A DNA stretch of 64,000 nucleotides, from NCBI RefSeq assembly GCF_018324385.1, contig NZ_AP019536.1, forward strand, positions 1,674,001-1,738,000, read 5' to 3'. The position numbers were made by a program, and so were the translations under genes. The stretch's first letter is position 1, and each line of letters begins with the position of its first letter. Below the pieces are notes generated by a model, which saw only the letters and a program-made list of their open reading frames with translations, was not told where the DNA came from and ran no database searches. The DNA is from Ferrigenium kumadai (GTDB taxonomy: Bacteria; Pseudomonadota; Gammaproteobacteria; Burkholderiales; Gallionellaceae). Positions 35,475 through 45,469 of the stretch are shown piece after piece.

Positions 35475-36668
35475 ATGGATGCAGGCACAACCCCTCCGAT
35501 CACCCTGGTGGAACTCGCCAAAGGTTTGGCGCACGACGAGTTCGTCTTCTATTACCAGCCCAAGGTATCCCTGGTAGGGGGCAAAGTGAACGGCGCCGAG
35601 GCACTGATCCGCTGGAAGAAGCCTGACGGCACGATAATCCCTCCCGACGAATTCATTCCCATCGCGGAATCGACCGGCTTCATCACCGAGATCAGCCGCG
35701 CCATGTTCCCGAAACTGGTTGCCGACATGCTGATCCTGAACGATATGGATGCCTCGATAAGTATCGCATTCAATTTATCGTCAAAAGACTTCGAGTCACC
35801 GGAAATGCTGGAACTGATCCGTTCGGCAATCGAAAGCCACCAGATCGATCCCGACAAGCTGCAGGTCGAATTGACGGAAGCGGCGATCATCGACATCAAC
35901 GATCCCAACATCCGCAACAACCTGAATGAACTCGTCAAGCTGGGCGTCAAGCTGGCGATGGACGATTACGGAACAGGCTATTCCTCCATCGACACCCTGA
36001 GCCAATGGCCTTTCTCGGTCGTCAAGATAGACCAGGGCCTGATCCGGCGCATGGTCGAATCCGAGAAGAGCACGACCATCGTGCAAGCCAGCATCCGTAT
36101 GGCCCACCAACTGGGGATCAACGTCGTGGCAGAAGGGATAGAAAGCGCCAACGTGTACGATTTCCTGCTTCACGCCGGATGTACCGACGCACAGGGTTTC
36201 TGGCTCGCCCAACCCATGCCCCTGGCCGAACTGCTCGCATTCATCAGAAGCGACCGGCGCTGGTCCGCCCTGCCGGCTGGCCTGATCCATATGGCGCAAC
36301 TCGATCACATCCACTGGCGCAAGACCCTGATAGATCAGGTCACCACCCTCGCCTTCAACCACAGCAAGGAAAAAAGCGTCCAGGGCGTCTCGGCTGAACA
36401 GGACCCCCACCGCTGCAAACTCGGAGTCTGGTACTACGGGCTGGGGCAGGAGTTCAAAGGCATATCAACATTCGACGAGCTGGAAGAACCGCACCGCCTG
36501 CTTCACGAGCAAGGGGCGAAACTGATCGAGGCCGCCAGGAACGGCAGCACGAGGGAAGAGATCACCAACGGTCTGCGGGAATTGACCAAGCTGTCGAGCA
36601 TCGTCCTCGGCCTGTTGCAGGAACTGGAAAACGAAGCCTTCTTCCAGGCCGCCGAACAGAACGGATAG
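35475..36668 (+). CDS. EAL-domain c-di-GMP phosphodiesterase with C-terminal CZB zinc-sensing domain
   Basis: The product has 397 residues. The EAL domain (about 10-255) has the catalytic pattern AEALIRW, ELTEAAII, DDYGTGYSSI and EGIES, so it should hydrolyse c-di-GMP. The C-terminal part (about 275-395) has the CZB layout: a first His in HIHWRKTLIDQV and the HRCKLGVWYYG motif (zinc-binding Cys) followed by EPHRLLHEQGAKLI. CZB senses zinc or oxidants in DgcZ and chemoreceptors; an EAL-CZB fusion would link zinc or redox state to c-di-GMP breakdown. AGGGAGA precedes ATG 35475, which I prefer to a longer upstream frame. Confidence 0.92.
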   Translation: MDAGTTPPITLVELAKGLAHDEFVFYYQPKVSLVGGKVNGAEALIRWKKPDGTIIPPDEFIPIAESTGFITEISRAMFPKLVADMLILNDMDASISIAFNLSSKDFESPEMLELIRSAIESHQIDPDKLQVELTEAAIIDINDPNIRNNLNELVKLGVKLAMDDYGTGYSSIDTLSQWPFSVVKIDQGLIRRMVESEKSTTIVQASIRMAHQLGINVVAEGIESANVYDFLLHAGCTDAQGFWLAQPMPLAELLAFIRSDRRWSALPAGLIHMAQLDHIHWRKTLIDQVTTLAFNHSKEKSVQGVSAEQDPHRCKLGVWYYGLGQEFKGISTFDELEEPHRLLHEQGAKLIEAARNGSTREEITNGLRELTKLSSIVLGLLQELENEAFFQAAEQNG

Positions 36669-36679
36669 CGCCCACGGAA

Positions 36680-36940
36680 ATGAAGAAGATCAATTCCGGC
36701 AAGCTGCGCGCCATCGGCTACGACGCGCGTACCCGCCTCCTGCAAGTCCAGCTCGACGACGGTACTACGCTCCAGTACAGCGCCGTCGGCGAGGAAACCT
36801 GGCGCCAGTTCAGCAGCTCGGCCTCAGCCTGGAGCTACTACCGCGACAACATCGAAGAGGAATTCACCGCGAAGCGGATTTCATCGGCCAGCACGCCGGC
36901 GGGGAAAAATCCGCTGGATGATTTGTTCGCTCAGAAATAA
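36680..36940 (+). CDS. KTSC-domain protein
   Basis: This 86-residue protein has the KTSC-type layout: KINSGKLRAIGYDARTRLLQVQLDDGTTLQYSAV followed by EETWRQFSSSASAWSYYRDNI, a short beta sheet and helix found alone or fused to lysyl-tRNA-synthetase-like proteins. The function is unknown. It lies 11 bp after the EAL-CZB gene and may be co-transcribed. Confidence 0.85.
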   Translation: MKKINSGKLRAIGYDARTRLLQVQLDDGTTLQYSAVGEETWRQFSSSASAWSYYRDNIEEEFTAKRISSASTPAGKNPLDDLFAQK

Positions 36941-36983
36941 GTGTGATGCTGCCATCTAATTTAACCTAAAAAGAGAGCTATAA

Positions 36984-38294
36984 ATGACACGAAAAAGCAA
37001 GATCATTTCAGTACTTGTCGGGGGCGGGATAGCAATTTTTATTGCCTCCTATTTGGGCGCCGAAAAATTTTCGGATGGGGGGGGAAGCCCTGAGGTCAAA
37101 GAATCTAGGGAATTGCTTGATTCATGGGGCGGAGAGACCTCGATTCTTATTCAAGCCAGAGAAAAACTTGTGCATGCATTGAAAGTTGACCCTCAAGATT
37201 ATCTAGCACTGAAGGAATTAGCTCGCAGTCAGATAGCGGAAGGCTATATTAATAATCGCAATGTAACGTATCAAAAAAATATCTACGTTGTTGGCAATTT
37301 TGTTCCAGGTACTCTGGAGCAGGCCGAAGCGACAGTTCGTGAGGCCATTCGAATCAATCCAAGCTTTGCAGAAGGATATGTATTGCTCGGATATATCCAA
37401 TACCAACATTCAAAACTGGATGAGGCGGCAAAAAGCCTTGCTTATGCCGAGAAGCTTGGAACCGATGATCCATGGCTACAATTAAACTGGGCAAGCATTA
37501 ATTACGCTAAAGGAGACTATTCGTCCGGAAACAAACGGGTGGAACGTGTCTTGCATAGCGGAACAACCAAAAACAATGTGCTCAATACGGCTTATGAATT
37601 TTTAATCTCAGGCTACATACGTACAGAAGAGCACAATAAAGCTGTGGCGCTTTATGAAGAACGGATTAAACAAAACCCGAACGACGCTTGGCTGCGAGGG
37701 AACTTTGCCGGATACCTAACCAATACGCTTGGTCGCAATGATGAGGCGATCATTCAGGCTCGTCTAGCATTAAATATCATGAATTATGGAATGGGGGAAC
37801 AAACCCTTGCTATGGCTCTATACCGCAAATGGGCTGACATGGTAGCGCAGGGTAATGCGAAAAACGGTGAAGTTTATTTCCAAGAGGCTTTCAAGATTTT
37901 CCCCGTACTTTCAGAGGTTATGGCTTATGGGGCCTCTTCACCAGTGGGCGAGAATCTGGCAAAGGCTCTGGTCTCTGAAAAAGGGATTTCAATTGATGCT
38001 CAGGCCGAAGATGGGTCAACGGCCCTTCTTATAGCAACGAACCGAAATAGAGTTAATCAGGTTAGGGTACTGCTTGATTTGCATGCTAACCCTAATACCA
38101 GGGACACGAATGGATGGACGCCACTTCTTAGTGCAGTGGACGAAGGAAACATTGAAATTGTTAACATGCTTCTTGCGAAGGGGGCCGATGTGCATATGCA
38201 AGCTCCATGGAATGGTGGCGACGCAGCATTTTTTGCGGAACGCAATGGAAATACGGAACTGGCAGCCAAGCTTAAAGCATTGGCCGAAAAGTGA
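36984..38294 (+). CDS. TPR and ankyrin repeat protein with N-terminal membrane anchor, likely acquired
   Basis: The 436-residue product starts with a basic tail and one hydrophobic span (about 7-24, IISVLVGGGIAIFIASYLGA), followed by TPR-like helices (about 45-320, e.g. AEATVREAIRINPSFAEGYVLLGYIQY) and two or three ankyrin repeats (about 335-430, DGSTALLIATNRNRVNQVRVLL, NGWTPLLSAVDEGNIEIVNMLL). It probably acts as a periplasmic protein-binding scaffold. The gene is clearly more AT-rich than its neighbours, which suggests recent transfer. Confidence 0.85.
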   Translation: MTRKSKIISVLVGGGIAIFIASYLGAEKFSDGGGSPEVKESRELLDSWGGETSILIQAREKLVHALKVDPQDYLALKELARSQIAEGYINNRNVTYQKNIYVVGNFVPGTLEQAEATVREAIRINPSFAEGYVLLGYIQYQHSKLDEAAKSLAYAEKLGTDDPWLQLNWASINYAKGDYSSGNKRVERVLHSGTTKNNVLNTAYEFLISGYIRTEEHNKAVALYEERIKQNPNDAWLRGNFAGYLTNTLGRNDEAIIQARLALNIMNYGMGEQTLAMALYRKWADMVAQGNAKNGEVYFQEAFKIFPVLSEVMAYGASSPVGENLAKALVSEKGISIDAQAEDGSTALLIATNRNRVNQVRVLLDLHANPNTRDTNGWTPLLSAVDEGNIEIVNMLLAKGADVHMQAPWNGGDAAFFAERNGNTELAAKLKALAEK

Positions 38295-38438
38295 TTGAGA
38301 GCGAGCTATTGGGATCGAGCCGTTTTCAATCCAGGGAGACTTCCCTGATATCGCTTTGGTGTGGCATCCATCGCGCGTGGCGCGCCATAAGAACAAATAG
38401 GGGGCAACTTCGTTTGAATAATCGAAAGTAGACCACAT

Positions 38439-38466
38439 AAAAAAGGCGACCACCGGTCGCCTTTTT
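38439..38466. terminator. Bidirectional intrinsic terminator
   Basis: GGCGACC (38445-38451) pairs with GGTCGCC (38455-38461) with six A on the left and five T on the right. It lies between the convergent TPR/ankyrin gene and purL and can end both transcripts. Confidence 0.9.
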
Positions 38467-38486
38467 CTTTCCTGCCTAGACTACTT

Positions 38487-41400
38487 TCAACCTACCCACT
38501 TACGGGCATTCTGGAACATCCGCAGCCACGCCCCGTTCTCCTGCCATTCGCTCGGATACCACGAGTTCTGCACCGCACGGAACACGCGTTCGGGGTGCGG
38601 CATCATGATGCTGAAGCGGCCGTCCGGGGTGGTGAGGCCGGTGATGCCCTGCGGCGAGCCGTTGGGGTTGAGCGGATAGGTCTCGGTGGGCCGGCCGTAG
38701 TTGTCCACGTAGCGCATCGTCACCAGGTCCTGCGCGGCCTTCAGCTTCTTCGCGTTGCCGAAGTCGGCATAGCCTTCGCCGTGCGCGACGACGATGGGCA
38801 TGCGGCTGCCGGCCATGCCGTCGAAGAAGATCGAGGGCGACTTCTGCACCTCGACCATCGCGAAGCGCGCCTCGAACTGCTCGGACTGGTTGCGCGCAAA
38901 GTGCGCCCAGTTCTCCGCGCCGGGGATGATCTCATGCAGGTTGCTCATCATCTGGCAGCCGTTGCACACGCCCAGTGCGAAGGTGTCGTTGCGCTTGAAG
39001 AAGGCTTCGAACTCGTCGCGCGCTCTTGGATTGAGCAGGATGGACTTGGCCCAGCCCTCGCCCGCGCCCAGCACGTCGCCGTAGGAGAAGCCGCCGCAGG
39101 CCGCGAAGCCCTTGAAGTCTTCCAGCTTGACGCGGCCGCTGATGATGTCGCTCATGTGCACGTCCACCGCGGCGAAGCCGGCGCGGTCGAACGCCGCCGC
39201 CATCTCGACCTGGCCGTTCACGCCCTGCTCGCGCAGGATGGCGATCTTCGGACGGGTCAGCACCGCACGCCCTTCGACCAGCTCGGGGCGAACGGATGGA
39301 TTCTCGTTCGGGTCGTAGGTCAGCTTCGCGTGCAGGCCGGGGTCGTTCACGTCGAGCAGGCGGTCGAATTCCTGCTGCGCACAGGCCGGGTTGTCGCGCA
39401 GCTTCTGCATCTGGTACGTGGTCTCCGACCACACGCGTTGCAGCTGCGCGGCGTTCTCGCTGTACAGCTTGTCGCTGCCGCGCGTGATCTCGATCGTACC
39501 GGTCTGGTTCAGCGTGGCGATCTTCTGCACGCTCTTCAGGCCGGACTCCTGCGCCAGTTGAAGGATGTGCGCCACGTCGCGGTTCTTCACCTGCACCACC
39601 GCGCCGAGCTCCTCGTTGAACAACGCGCGCAGCGTGTCACCGTGCGAGCCGTCGATCTGGATGTCGAGGCCGATGTGCGAGGCAAATGCCATCTCGCACA
39701 ATGCGACGAACGCGCCGCCGTCGGAACGATCGTGATAGGCCAGCAGCTTGCCTTCGCCGTTCAGGCGCTGCACCAGTTCGAAGAAGGTCTTGAGTACCTG
39801 CGCATCGTCCACATCCGGCGCGACGTCGCCGACCTGCTTGTAAACCTGCGCCAGCGCGGAGCCGCCCATGCGGTTCTTGCCCTGCCCCAGGTCGATCAGC
39901 AGCAGCGTGGTGTCGAGGTCGGCGGCGAGCTGGGGCGTGAGCGTGTCGCGCGCATCCGGGCACGGCGCGAACGCCGACACGATCAGCGACAGCGGCGCGG
40001 TGACGGCCTTGTCCTTCTTGCCTTCCTTCCAGGTCGTCTTCATGGACATCGAGTCCTTGCCGACCGGGATGCCGATGCCGAGCTGCGGGCACAGTTCCAT
40101 GCCGACCGCGCGCACGGTGTCGAACAGCGCGGCGTCCTCGCCGTGGTGTCCGGCCGCGGCCATCCAGTTGGCCGACAGCTTGATGTCGCCGATCTTCTCG
40201 ATGCGCGCGGCGGCAATGTTGGTGATCGCCTCGCCTACCGCCATGCGGCCCGATGCGGGTGCGTTGATCAGCGCCAGCGGGGTGCGCTCGCCGATGGCGA
40301 AGGCCTCGGCGCGGTTGGTGTTGAAACCCATCAGCGAGACGGCCACGTCGGCCACCGGCACCTGCCACGGGCCGACCATCTGGTCGCGCGCGGTCATGCC
40401 GCCCACGGTGCGGTCGCCGATGCTGATGAGGAAGGTCTTGTTCGCCACGGAAGGCAGGCGCAGCACGCGCTCGATGGACTCGCGCAGGTCGAACGCGCTG
40501 CTGTCGAACGACGACAGGCGCGGCGTCTCGCGCTTCACGTTGCGCGTCATCTTGGGCGGCTTGCCGAGCAGCACGGACAGCGGCATGTCCACCGGATCAT
40601 TCTTGAATTCCGCGTCATGCACGGTGATCTGGTCTTCGTCGATGGCGGTGCCCACCACGGCGAACGGGCAGCGCTCGCGCTCGCACATCGCGCGGAACTC
40701 GTCGAGGCGCTCGGGCGCGATGGCCAGCACGTAGCGTTCCTGAGACTCGTTGCACCAGATCTGCTTCGGCGACATGCCGGTCTCGTCCAGAGGGATCTTG
40801 CGCAGCTCGAAGCGCGCGCCCTTGCCGCCGCCATGCACCAGTTCCGGCAGCGCGTTGGACATGCCGCCCGCGCCGACGTCGTGGATGGACAGGATGGGGT
40901 TCTTGTCGCCCAGTTGCCAGCAACGGTCGATCACTTCCTGCGCGCGGCGCTGCATCTCGGGGTTGCCGCGCTGCACCGAATCGAAGTCCAGGTTCTCGGC
41001 GTTCGCGCCGGTGTCCATCGAGGATGCCGCGCCGCCGCCCAGGCCGATCAGCATGCCGGGGCCGCCGAGGTGGATCACCAGCGCGCCGGTCGGCAGGTCA
41101 TGCTTGTGCGTGTGCTCGGCCTTGATGTTGCCGACGCCGCCCGCCAGCATGATGGGCTTGTGGTAGCCGCGCATCTCGCCGCTGACGTTCTCTTCGAAGG
41201 TGCGGAAATAACCCGCCAGGTTGGGGCGGCCGAATTCGTTGTTGAACGCCGCGCTGCCGATCGGGCCGTCCAGCATGATCTGCAGGGCGGTGACGATGCG
41301 TGAGGGTTTGCCGTAATTGCCTTCCCAAGGCTGTGCGTAGCTGGGGATGTTCAGGTTCGAGACGGAGAAACCGCTCAGGCCGGCCTTGGGCTTGGAGCCG

Positions 41401-42389
41401 CTGCCGGTCGCGCCCTCGTCGCGGATCTCGCCGCCGGAGCCTGTGGCCGCGCCCGCGAACGGCGCGATGGCCGTCGGGTGGTTGTGCGTCTCGACCTTCA
41501 TCAGGGTGTGGGTCAGTTCCTCGCTGAACGCGTAGCCACCGTCGGCACGCGGGTAGAAGCGATCGATGCGCGCGCCCTCGATGACGGAGGAGTTGTCGGA
41601 ATAGGCCACCACGGTGCCCTGCGGGCTGACCTTGTGGGTGTTGCGGATCATGCCGAACAGCGACATGTCCTGCGCCTCGCCGTCAATCACCCAGTCAGCG
41701 TTGAAGATCTTGTGGCGGCAGTGCTCGGAGTTCGCCTGCGCGAACATCATCAGCTCGACGTCAGTCGGGTTGCGCTCCAGCTTCTTGAAGTTCTCAACCA
41801 GGTAGTCGATCTCGTCGGCCGACAGCGCCAGGCCCATCTCGCGGTTGGCCTTCTCCAGCGCCTTGCGGCCGCCCTTCAGCACGTCCACGGTCTCGAGGGG
41901 CTGCGGCTTGCCGTGCTGGAAGATCTTTTCCGCCGCGCCGGCGACATCGCCCAGCACGGTCTCGGTCATGCGGTCGTGCAGCAGCGGCAGCACCGTGGCC
42001 AGCTCGGCCTGGCTCAGCGCCTTGCCGCTTTTGGTCGAAAGGTAATACACCACGCCGCGCTCGATGCGCTGCACGCCGGACAGGCCGCAATGCTGCGCGA
42101 TGTCGGTGGCCTTCGTAGACCACGGCGAGATGGTGCCGAGGCGCGGGATCACCAGCAGGCGCTGGTATTTCTTCACGTCGGCAGGCTCGCCCGCCGACTT
42201 GTCGAGGCCGAGCACCTTGCCCAGCAGCTTGGATTGCGCCTGGCTCAGCGTCTTGCTCTTGAGCGCGCTGAAGTAGCAGTGGCGCGTGTCGGCGACAGCG
42301 ACGCCGGGAGCGGCATCGTTCAGCGCGGCGCGCAGTTTTTCGAGACGGAATGCGGATAGTGCGGATTTGCCGTAGGAGGTCTGGTACAT
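38487..42389 (-). CDS. purL: Phosphoribosylformylglycinamidine synthase PurL, with in-frame repeat insertion
   Basis: This 1300-residue large-type FGAM synthase has an N-terminal domain, a tandem AIRS-like synthase region with the ATP site ([13 protein letters not shown] and [16 protein letters not shown]), and a C-terminal glutaminase domain with nucleophile Cys1142 in [10 protein letters not shown] and HPERVFR. It makes FGAM in purine synthesis, taking ammonia from glutamine. In the linker before the glutaminase domain, residues 1032-1041 read [10 protein letters not shown], the translation of the dispersed repeat at 39269-39295. The rest is of normal family length and appears intact. Confidence 0.97.
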   Translation of the reverse strand: MYQTSYGKSALSAFRLEKLRAALNDAAPGVAVADTRHCYFSALKSKTLSQAQSKLLGKVLGLDKSAGEPADVKKYQRLLVIPRLGTISPWSTKATDIAQHCGLSGVQRIERGVVYYLSTKSGKALSQAELATVLPLLHDRMTETVLGDVAGAAEKIFQHGKPQPLETVDVLKGGRKALEKANREMGLALSADEIDYLVENFKKLERNPTDVELMMFAQANSEHCRHKIFNADWVIDGEAQDMSLFGMIRNTHKVSPQGTVVAYSDNSSVIEGARIDRFYPRADGGYAFSEELTHTLMKVETHNHPTAIAPFAGAATGSGGEIRDEGATGSGSKPKAGLSGFSVSNLNIPSYAQPWEGNYGKPSRIVTALQIMLDGPIGSAAFNNEFGRPNLAGYFRTFEENVSGEMRGYHKPIMLAGGVGNIKAEHTHKHDLPTGALVIHLGGPGMLIGLGGGAASSMDTGANAENLDFDSVQRGNPEMQRRAQEVIDRCWQLGDKNPILSIHDVGAGGMSNALPELVHGGGKGARFELRKIPLDETGMSPKQIWCNESQERYVLAIAPERLDEFRAMCERERCPFAVVGTAIDEDQITVHDAEFKNDPVDMPLSVLLGKPPKMTRNVKRETPRLSSFDSSAFDLRESIERVLRLPSVANKTFLISIGDRTVGGMTARDQMVGPWQVPVADVAVSLMGFNTNRAEAFAIGERTPLALINAPASGRMAVGEAITNIAAARIEKIGDIKLSANWMAAAGHHGEDAALFDTVRAVGMELCPQLGIGIPVGKDSMSMKTTWKEGKKDKAVTAPLSLIVSAFAPCPDARDTLTPQLAADLDTTLLLIDLGQGKNRMGGSALAQVYKQVGDVAPDVDDAQVLKTFFELVQRLNGEGKLLAYHDRSDGGAFVALCEMAFASHIGLDIQIDGSHGDTLRALFNEELGAVVQVKNRDVAHILQLAQESGLKSVQKIATLNQTGTIEITRGSDKLYSENAAQLQRVWSETTYQMQKLRDNPACAQQEFDRLLDVNDPGLHAKLTYDPNENPSVRPELVEGRAVLTRPKIAILREQGVNGQVEMAAAFDRAGFAAVDVHMSDIISGRVKLEDFKGFAACGGFSYGDVLGAGEGWAKSILLNPRARDEFEAFFKRNDTFALGVCNGCQMMSNLHEIIPGAENWAHFARNQSEQFEARFAMVEVQKSPSIFFDGMAGSRMPIVVAHGEGYADFGNAKKLKAAQDLVTMRYVDNYGRPTETYPLNPNGSPQGITGLTTPDGRFSIMMPHPERVFRAVQNSWYPSEWQENGAWLRMFQNARKWVG
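39269..39295. repeat. Dispersed 27-bp repeat unit translated within purL
   Basis: It has 25 of 27 bases identical to the intergenic copy at 34538-34564. It lies in the hinge between the synthase and glutaminase domains, where an insertion of a few residues could be tolerated. Confidence 0.85.
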
Positions 42390-42460
42390 AGATGTGACAG
42401 TGCGATTAAATGGCGAGGCGCGATTATACTATGCCCCTCACACACAGCACTCGACCAGAA

Positions 42461-43306
42461 ATGAGCAAACGCATCCCCGCCCTCACCTCCAGACAAGTCA
42501 TGTCCAGCTTCCCGAAACGCCCGAAAGACAGCCACAAGGGCCAGTTCGGCACCGTCGTGGTGATCGGCGGCGCTTCGGGCATGGTCGGCGCGCCGCTGAT
42601 GGCGGCCCGCGCCGCACTCAAGCTGGGCGCGGGTTGCGTGCATGTCGGGCTGATGGCGAACAACGCACCTGCGGTCGATCCGATGCAGCCGGAGCTGATG
42701 CTGCATCCGGCTGCCGCCGCGCTGAAACTGACCGGCATGGACGTGCTGGCCATCGGCTGCGGCCTGGGGCGCGACCTGGCGGCGCAAAAGCTGCTGCATG
42801 ATGCAATGAACACGAATGCCGCGCTGGTGCTGGACGCCGATGCGCTGAACATCCTCGCGCAGCGCCCCGACCTGCGCACGACGCTGCTGGGACGCAATGC
42901 CGCGACCGTGATCACCCCGCACCCCGGCGAGGCCGCGCGCCTGCTGGGCATGGAGATCGACGAGGTGCAGGCCGACCGCCCCGATGCGGTGCAAAAACTG
43001 GCGCAGAAGTTCGGCAGCAGCGTGGTGCTGAAAGGCGCCGACAGCCTGTGCGCCACGCGTGACGGCAAGCTGCACGTCAACAAGGCCGGCAATCCCGGCA
43101 TGAGCGCGCCCGGCATGGGCGACGTACTGACCGGCATGATCGCCGCCTTCATCGCCCAGGGCATGAGCGCTGACGATGCGCTGCTGCTGGCCGTGCACCT
43201 GCATGGCGCGGCGGGCGATGAATTGGCAAAGCAGGTCGCGACGATAGGCATGACTTCGACCGAAGTCACCGAGTGGGCGCGCTGGCTGCTCAATCAGTGG
43301 GCATAA
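42461..43306 (+). CDS. nnrD: ADP-dependent NAD(P)H-hydrate dehydratase (stand-alone NnrD)
   Basis: The 281-residue product has a ribokinase-like YjeF C-terminal domain: KGQFGTVVVIGGASGMVGAPLMAARAAL (ADP/substrate loop), the catalytic region VITPHPGEAARLLG, and NPGMSAPGMGDVLTGMIAAF near the end. It dehydrates damaged NAD(P)HX in an ADP-dependent way. The NnrE epimerase domain, fused in many bacteria, is absent here. Starts at 42431 or 42410 are possible; 42461 (MSKRIPALTSRQV) fits the family best. It is divergent from purL. Confidence 0.9.
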   Translation: MSKRIPALTSRQVMSSFPKRPKDSHKGQFGTVVVIGGASGMVGAPLMAARAALKLGAGCVHVGLMANNAPAVDPMQPELMLHPAAAALKLTGMDVLAIGCGLGRDLAAQKLLHDAMNTNAALVLDADALNILAQRPDLRTTLLGRNAATVITPHPGEAARLLGMEIDEVQADRPDAVQKLAQKFGSSVVLKGADSLCATRDGKLHVNKAGNPGMSAPGMGDVLTGMIAAFIAQGMSADDALLLAVHLHGAAGDELAKQVATIGMTSTEVTEWARWLLNQWA

Positions 43307-43336
43307 CCAAACCTCAAAGACCTTCATTACAACTTC

Positions 43337-43362
43337 TGGATTCCCGCCTTCGCGGGAATGAC
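43337..43362. repeat. Dispersed palindromic repeat (ATTCCCGC type)
   Basis: ATTCCCGC (43340-43347) pairs with GCGGGAAT (43352-43359) around a four-base CTTC loop, flanked by TGG and GAC. This is a widely dispersed betaproteobacterial repeat type whose translation is often HSREGGNP. It lies between nnrD and the SpeE-like gene and may act as a weak transcription barrier. Confidence 0.85.
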
Positions 43363-43373
43363 AAGCAAAGACA

Positions 43374-44120
43374 ATGGCAACACCGATAGAAATCAGCGAA
43401 GAAGCCGGCGTACGCACGCTGCATTTCGGTTCCGAATGGGTACAGGGCGCGATGCGCATCGCGCGGCCGTGGAACCTGGAGCTGGAATACACGCGCGAGA
43501 TGATGACTTCGCTGCTGCTGCGCGACCCTCCGAAAAAGGTACTGCTCATCGGGCTGGGCGCGGCTTCGCTGACCAAGTTCCTCTACCGCCACTATCCGCT
43601 CGCGCACCTCACCGTGGTGGAGATCGAGCCCGCCGTGGTCGCCGCGGCGCGGCAGTTCTTCAAGCTGCCGGAAGACCCGAAGCGCATCCATCTGGTGATC
43701 GGCGACGGCGCGGAATTCGTGATGAACAGCAACAAGAAGTTCGACCTGATCCTGGTGGATGGCTTCGACGAGAAGGCTCGCACCGGCGCGCTGGAGACGC
43801 TGCCGTTCTACCAGGCCTGCCGCGCACACCTGAGCCGCAACGGCGCGATGGCGGTGAACCTGCTGACGGCCAGCCGCGGATTCAACCGAACCACGGCGCA
43901 GATCGCCGAGGCGTTCGAGGACCGTGCGCTGGTATTCCCATCCTGCGAAAGCGGCAACGCGGTCGCCCTCGCGGCGGCGGGCGATCCCATCGAGATACCG
44001 TTCGAGGATCTGAAGGAAAGCGCGCACGCGTTGAAGGAAGCAACCGGGCTGAACCTCTTGCCCACGCTAACCCGACTGGCGCAGGCGAAGACCTGCCTCA
44101 ACAATACCCTCATCCTGTAA
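43374..44120 (+). CDS. Spermidine synthase-like methyltransferase-fold protein
   Basis: The product has 248 residues with the Rossmann-like SAM/dcSAM fold of polyamine aminopropyltransferases: KVLLIGLGAASLTKFLYRHYP (motif I), LTVVEIEPAVVAAARQFF (acidic residue), and FDLILVDGFDEKARTGALETLPFYQACRAHL. The typical N-terminal SpeE domain is short or diverged. It may be a spermidine synthase-like enzyme of unknown substrate, as in many proteobacteria. Confidence 0.85.
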   Translation: MATPIEISEEAGVRTLHFGSEWVQGAMRIARPWNLELEYTREMMTSLLLRDPPKKVLLIGLGAASLTKFLYRHYPLAHLTVVEIEPAVVAAARQFFKLPEDPKRIHLVIGDGAEFVMNSNKKFDLILVDGFDEKARTGALETLPFYQACRAHLSRNGAMAVNLLTASRGFNRTTAQIAEAFEDRALVFPSCESGNAVALAAAGDPIEIPFEDLKESAHALKEATGLNLLPTLTRLAQAKTCLNNTLIL

Positions 44121-44178
44121 CCCACATAGCCGCAGTTTTGCTTTAGCATAGGCCACTAACAACAAGAAGGAGGCTGCC

Positions 44179-44862
44179 ATGTTGCGCATCGCATTGCTGT
44201 TTGGTCTGTTGTCTCTCCATGGCTGGGCGCATGCCGAGAGCGAGCCCTACAACCGCGTGGACTTCCAGGTCGAGGCTGCGCGCGAGGTCGCCAACGACCT
44301 GCTGGTGGCCGGCATGAGCATCGAGGTGCAGGACAAGCAGCCCGCCCGCGTAGCGCAACAGATCAACACCGCGCTCAACGACGCGCTGAAAAAGGCCGCA
44401 GCCTTCGGCAACGTGAAGGTCACCAGCGGCGGCCAGAACACCTATCCCGTTTACGGCAAGAACAACCAGGTCGACGCCTGGCGCGGCCATGCCGATATCC
44501 GGCTGGAGAGCCGCGACTTCAAGGCGGCCGGCGAACTCATCATGCAGCTGCAATCCTCGCTGCAACTGACCGGGCTGGATTTCACCCTCGCGCCTGACAC
44601 ACGCACGCAGAGCGAGAGCGAACTCATCGCCGAAGCGATCAAGGCATTCCAGCGCCGCGCCGATGCGATACGCGCCGCCGTCGGTGCGCGTGCCTACAAG
44701 AACGTGCATTTCTCGATCAACGGCGGCATGCCCCGCCCCTATGCCAAGGCGATGATGCGTGCCGCGCCGATGGCATCGGATGCGGCGATACCGGAACCCG
44801 AATTCGCCGGCGGCGACACGCGCATGACGGTGCAGGTAAGCGGCACCATCGAATTGCAATAA
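44179..44862 (+). CDS. SIMPL (DUF541) domain periplasmic protein
   Basis: The 227-residue product has a signal peptide (MLRIALLFGLLSLHGWAHA) and a SIMPL/DUF541 domain: EVANDLLVAGMSIEVQDKQPARVAQQINTALNDALKKA and later SESELIAEAIKAFQRRADAIRAAVG. The domain is found in outer-envelope proteins with roles in oxidative-stress resistance. AGAAGGAGG precedes ATG 44179. The following LemA gene starts after 34 bp. Confidence 0.9.
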   Translation: MLRIALLFGLLSLHGWAHAESEPYNRVDFQVEAAREVANDLLVAGMSIEVQDKQPARVAQQINTALNDALKKAAAFGNVKVTSGGQNTYPVYGKNNQVDAWRGHADIRLESRDFKAAGELIMQLQSSLQLTGLDFTLAPDTRTQSESELIAEAIKAFQRRADAIRAAVGARAYKNVHFSINGGMPRPYAKAMMRAAPMASDAAIPEPEFAGGDTRMTVQVSGTIELQ

Positions 44863-44896
44863 CATAGGCGAACTGCAATAACACCAAGGAGAACAC

Positions 44897-45463
44897 ATGA
44901 GCAGCCTGATCTTTCTCGGCATCACCCTCGTCGCTTTGTTCTACGGCATCAGCCTGTACAACCACCTGGTCAACCTCAAGCACGCCGTCGCCAAGGCCTG
45001 GGCCAACATCGACGTGCTGCTCAAGCAGCGCCATGACGAGCTGCCCAAGCTGGTCGAGGTGTGCAAGCAGTACAAGGAGTTCGAGCAATCTACTTTGCAG
45101 AAGGTGATCGAGGCCCGCTCGCGGGTGCAGTCCGCACGCGAAAGCCAGGACATCGGCGCGCTGGGCCAGGCGGAGGGCATGCTGCGCATGGGGCTGGGCA
45201 ACATCTTTGCGGTGGCGGAGGCTTATCCCGAACTGAAGGCGAACGAGAACTTCATGCAATTGCAGACGCGTATCACCGGGCTGGAGAACGGTATCGCCGA
45301 CCGCCGCGAGCTGTACAACGAGTCGGTGAACATCTACAACGTCGGCATCGAGCAGTTCCCCGCCGTGCTGATCGCCAACATGTTCCGCTATGAAGCCAAG
45401 CCGCTGCTGGAATTCTCGTCTGCCGAAAAGGCGGATGTGGACATGAAACAACTGTTCAAATAG
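44897..45463 (+). CDS. LemA family protein
   Basis: This 188-residue protein has an N-terminal span (LIFLGITLVALFYGISLYN) and a LemA coiled-coil domain (VNLKHAVAKAWANIDVLLKQRHDELPKLVEVCKQY and AYPELKANENFMQLQTRITGLENGI). The family forms membrane-anchored helical bundles of unclear function. It is paired, 6 bp apart, with a GIDE-domain gene, as in many genomes. Confidence 0.95.
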   Translation: MSSLIFLGITLVALFYGISLYNHLVNLKHAVAKAWANIDVLLKQRHDELPKLVEVCKQYKEFEQSTLQKVIEARSRVQSARESQDIGALGQAEGMLRMGLGNIFAVAEAYPELKANENFMQLQTRITGLENGIADRRELYNESVNIYNVGIEQFPAVLIANMFRYEAKPLLEFSSAEKADVDMKQLFK

Positions 45464-45469
45464 CAAATC

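Noticed and set aside
38595-41303. Very long open frame (about 900 codons) on the plus strand opposite purL
   Set aside because: It is antisense to an unmistakable purL and its product is Arg/His/Ala-rich low-complexity sequence without any domain; such shadow frames are common at high GC.
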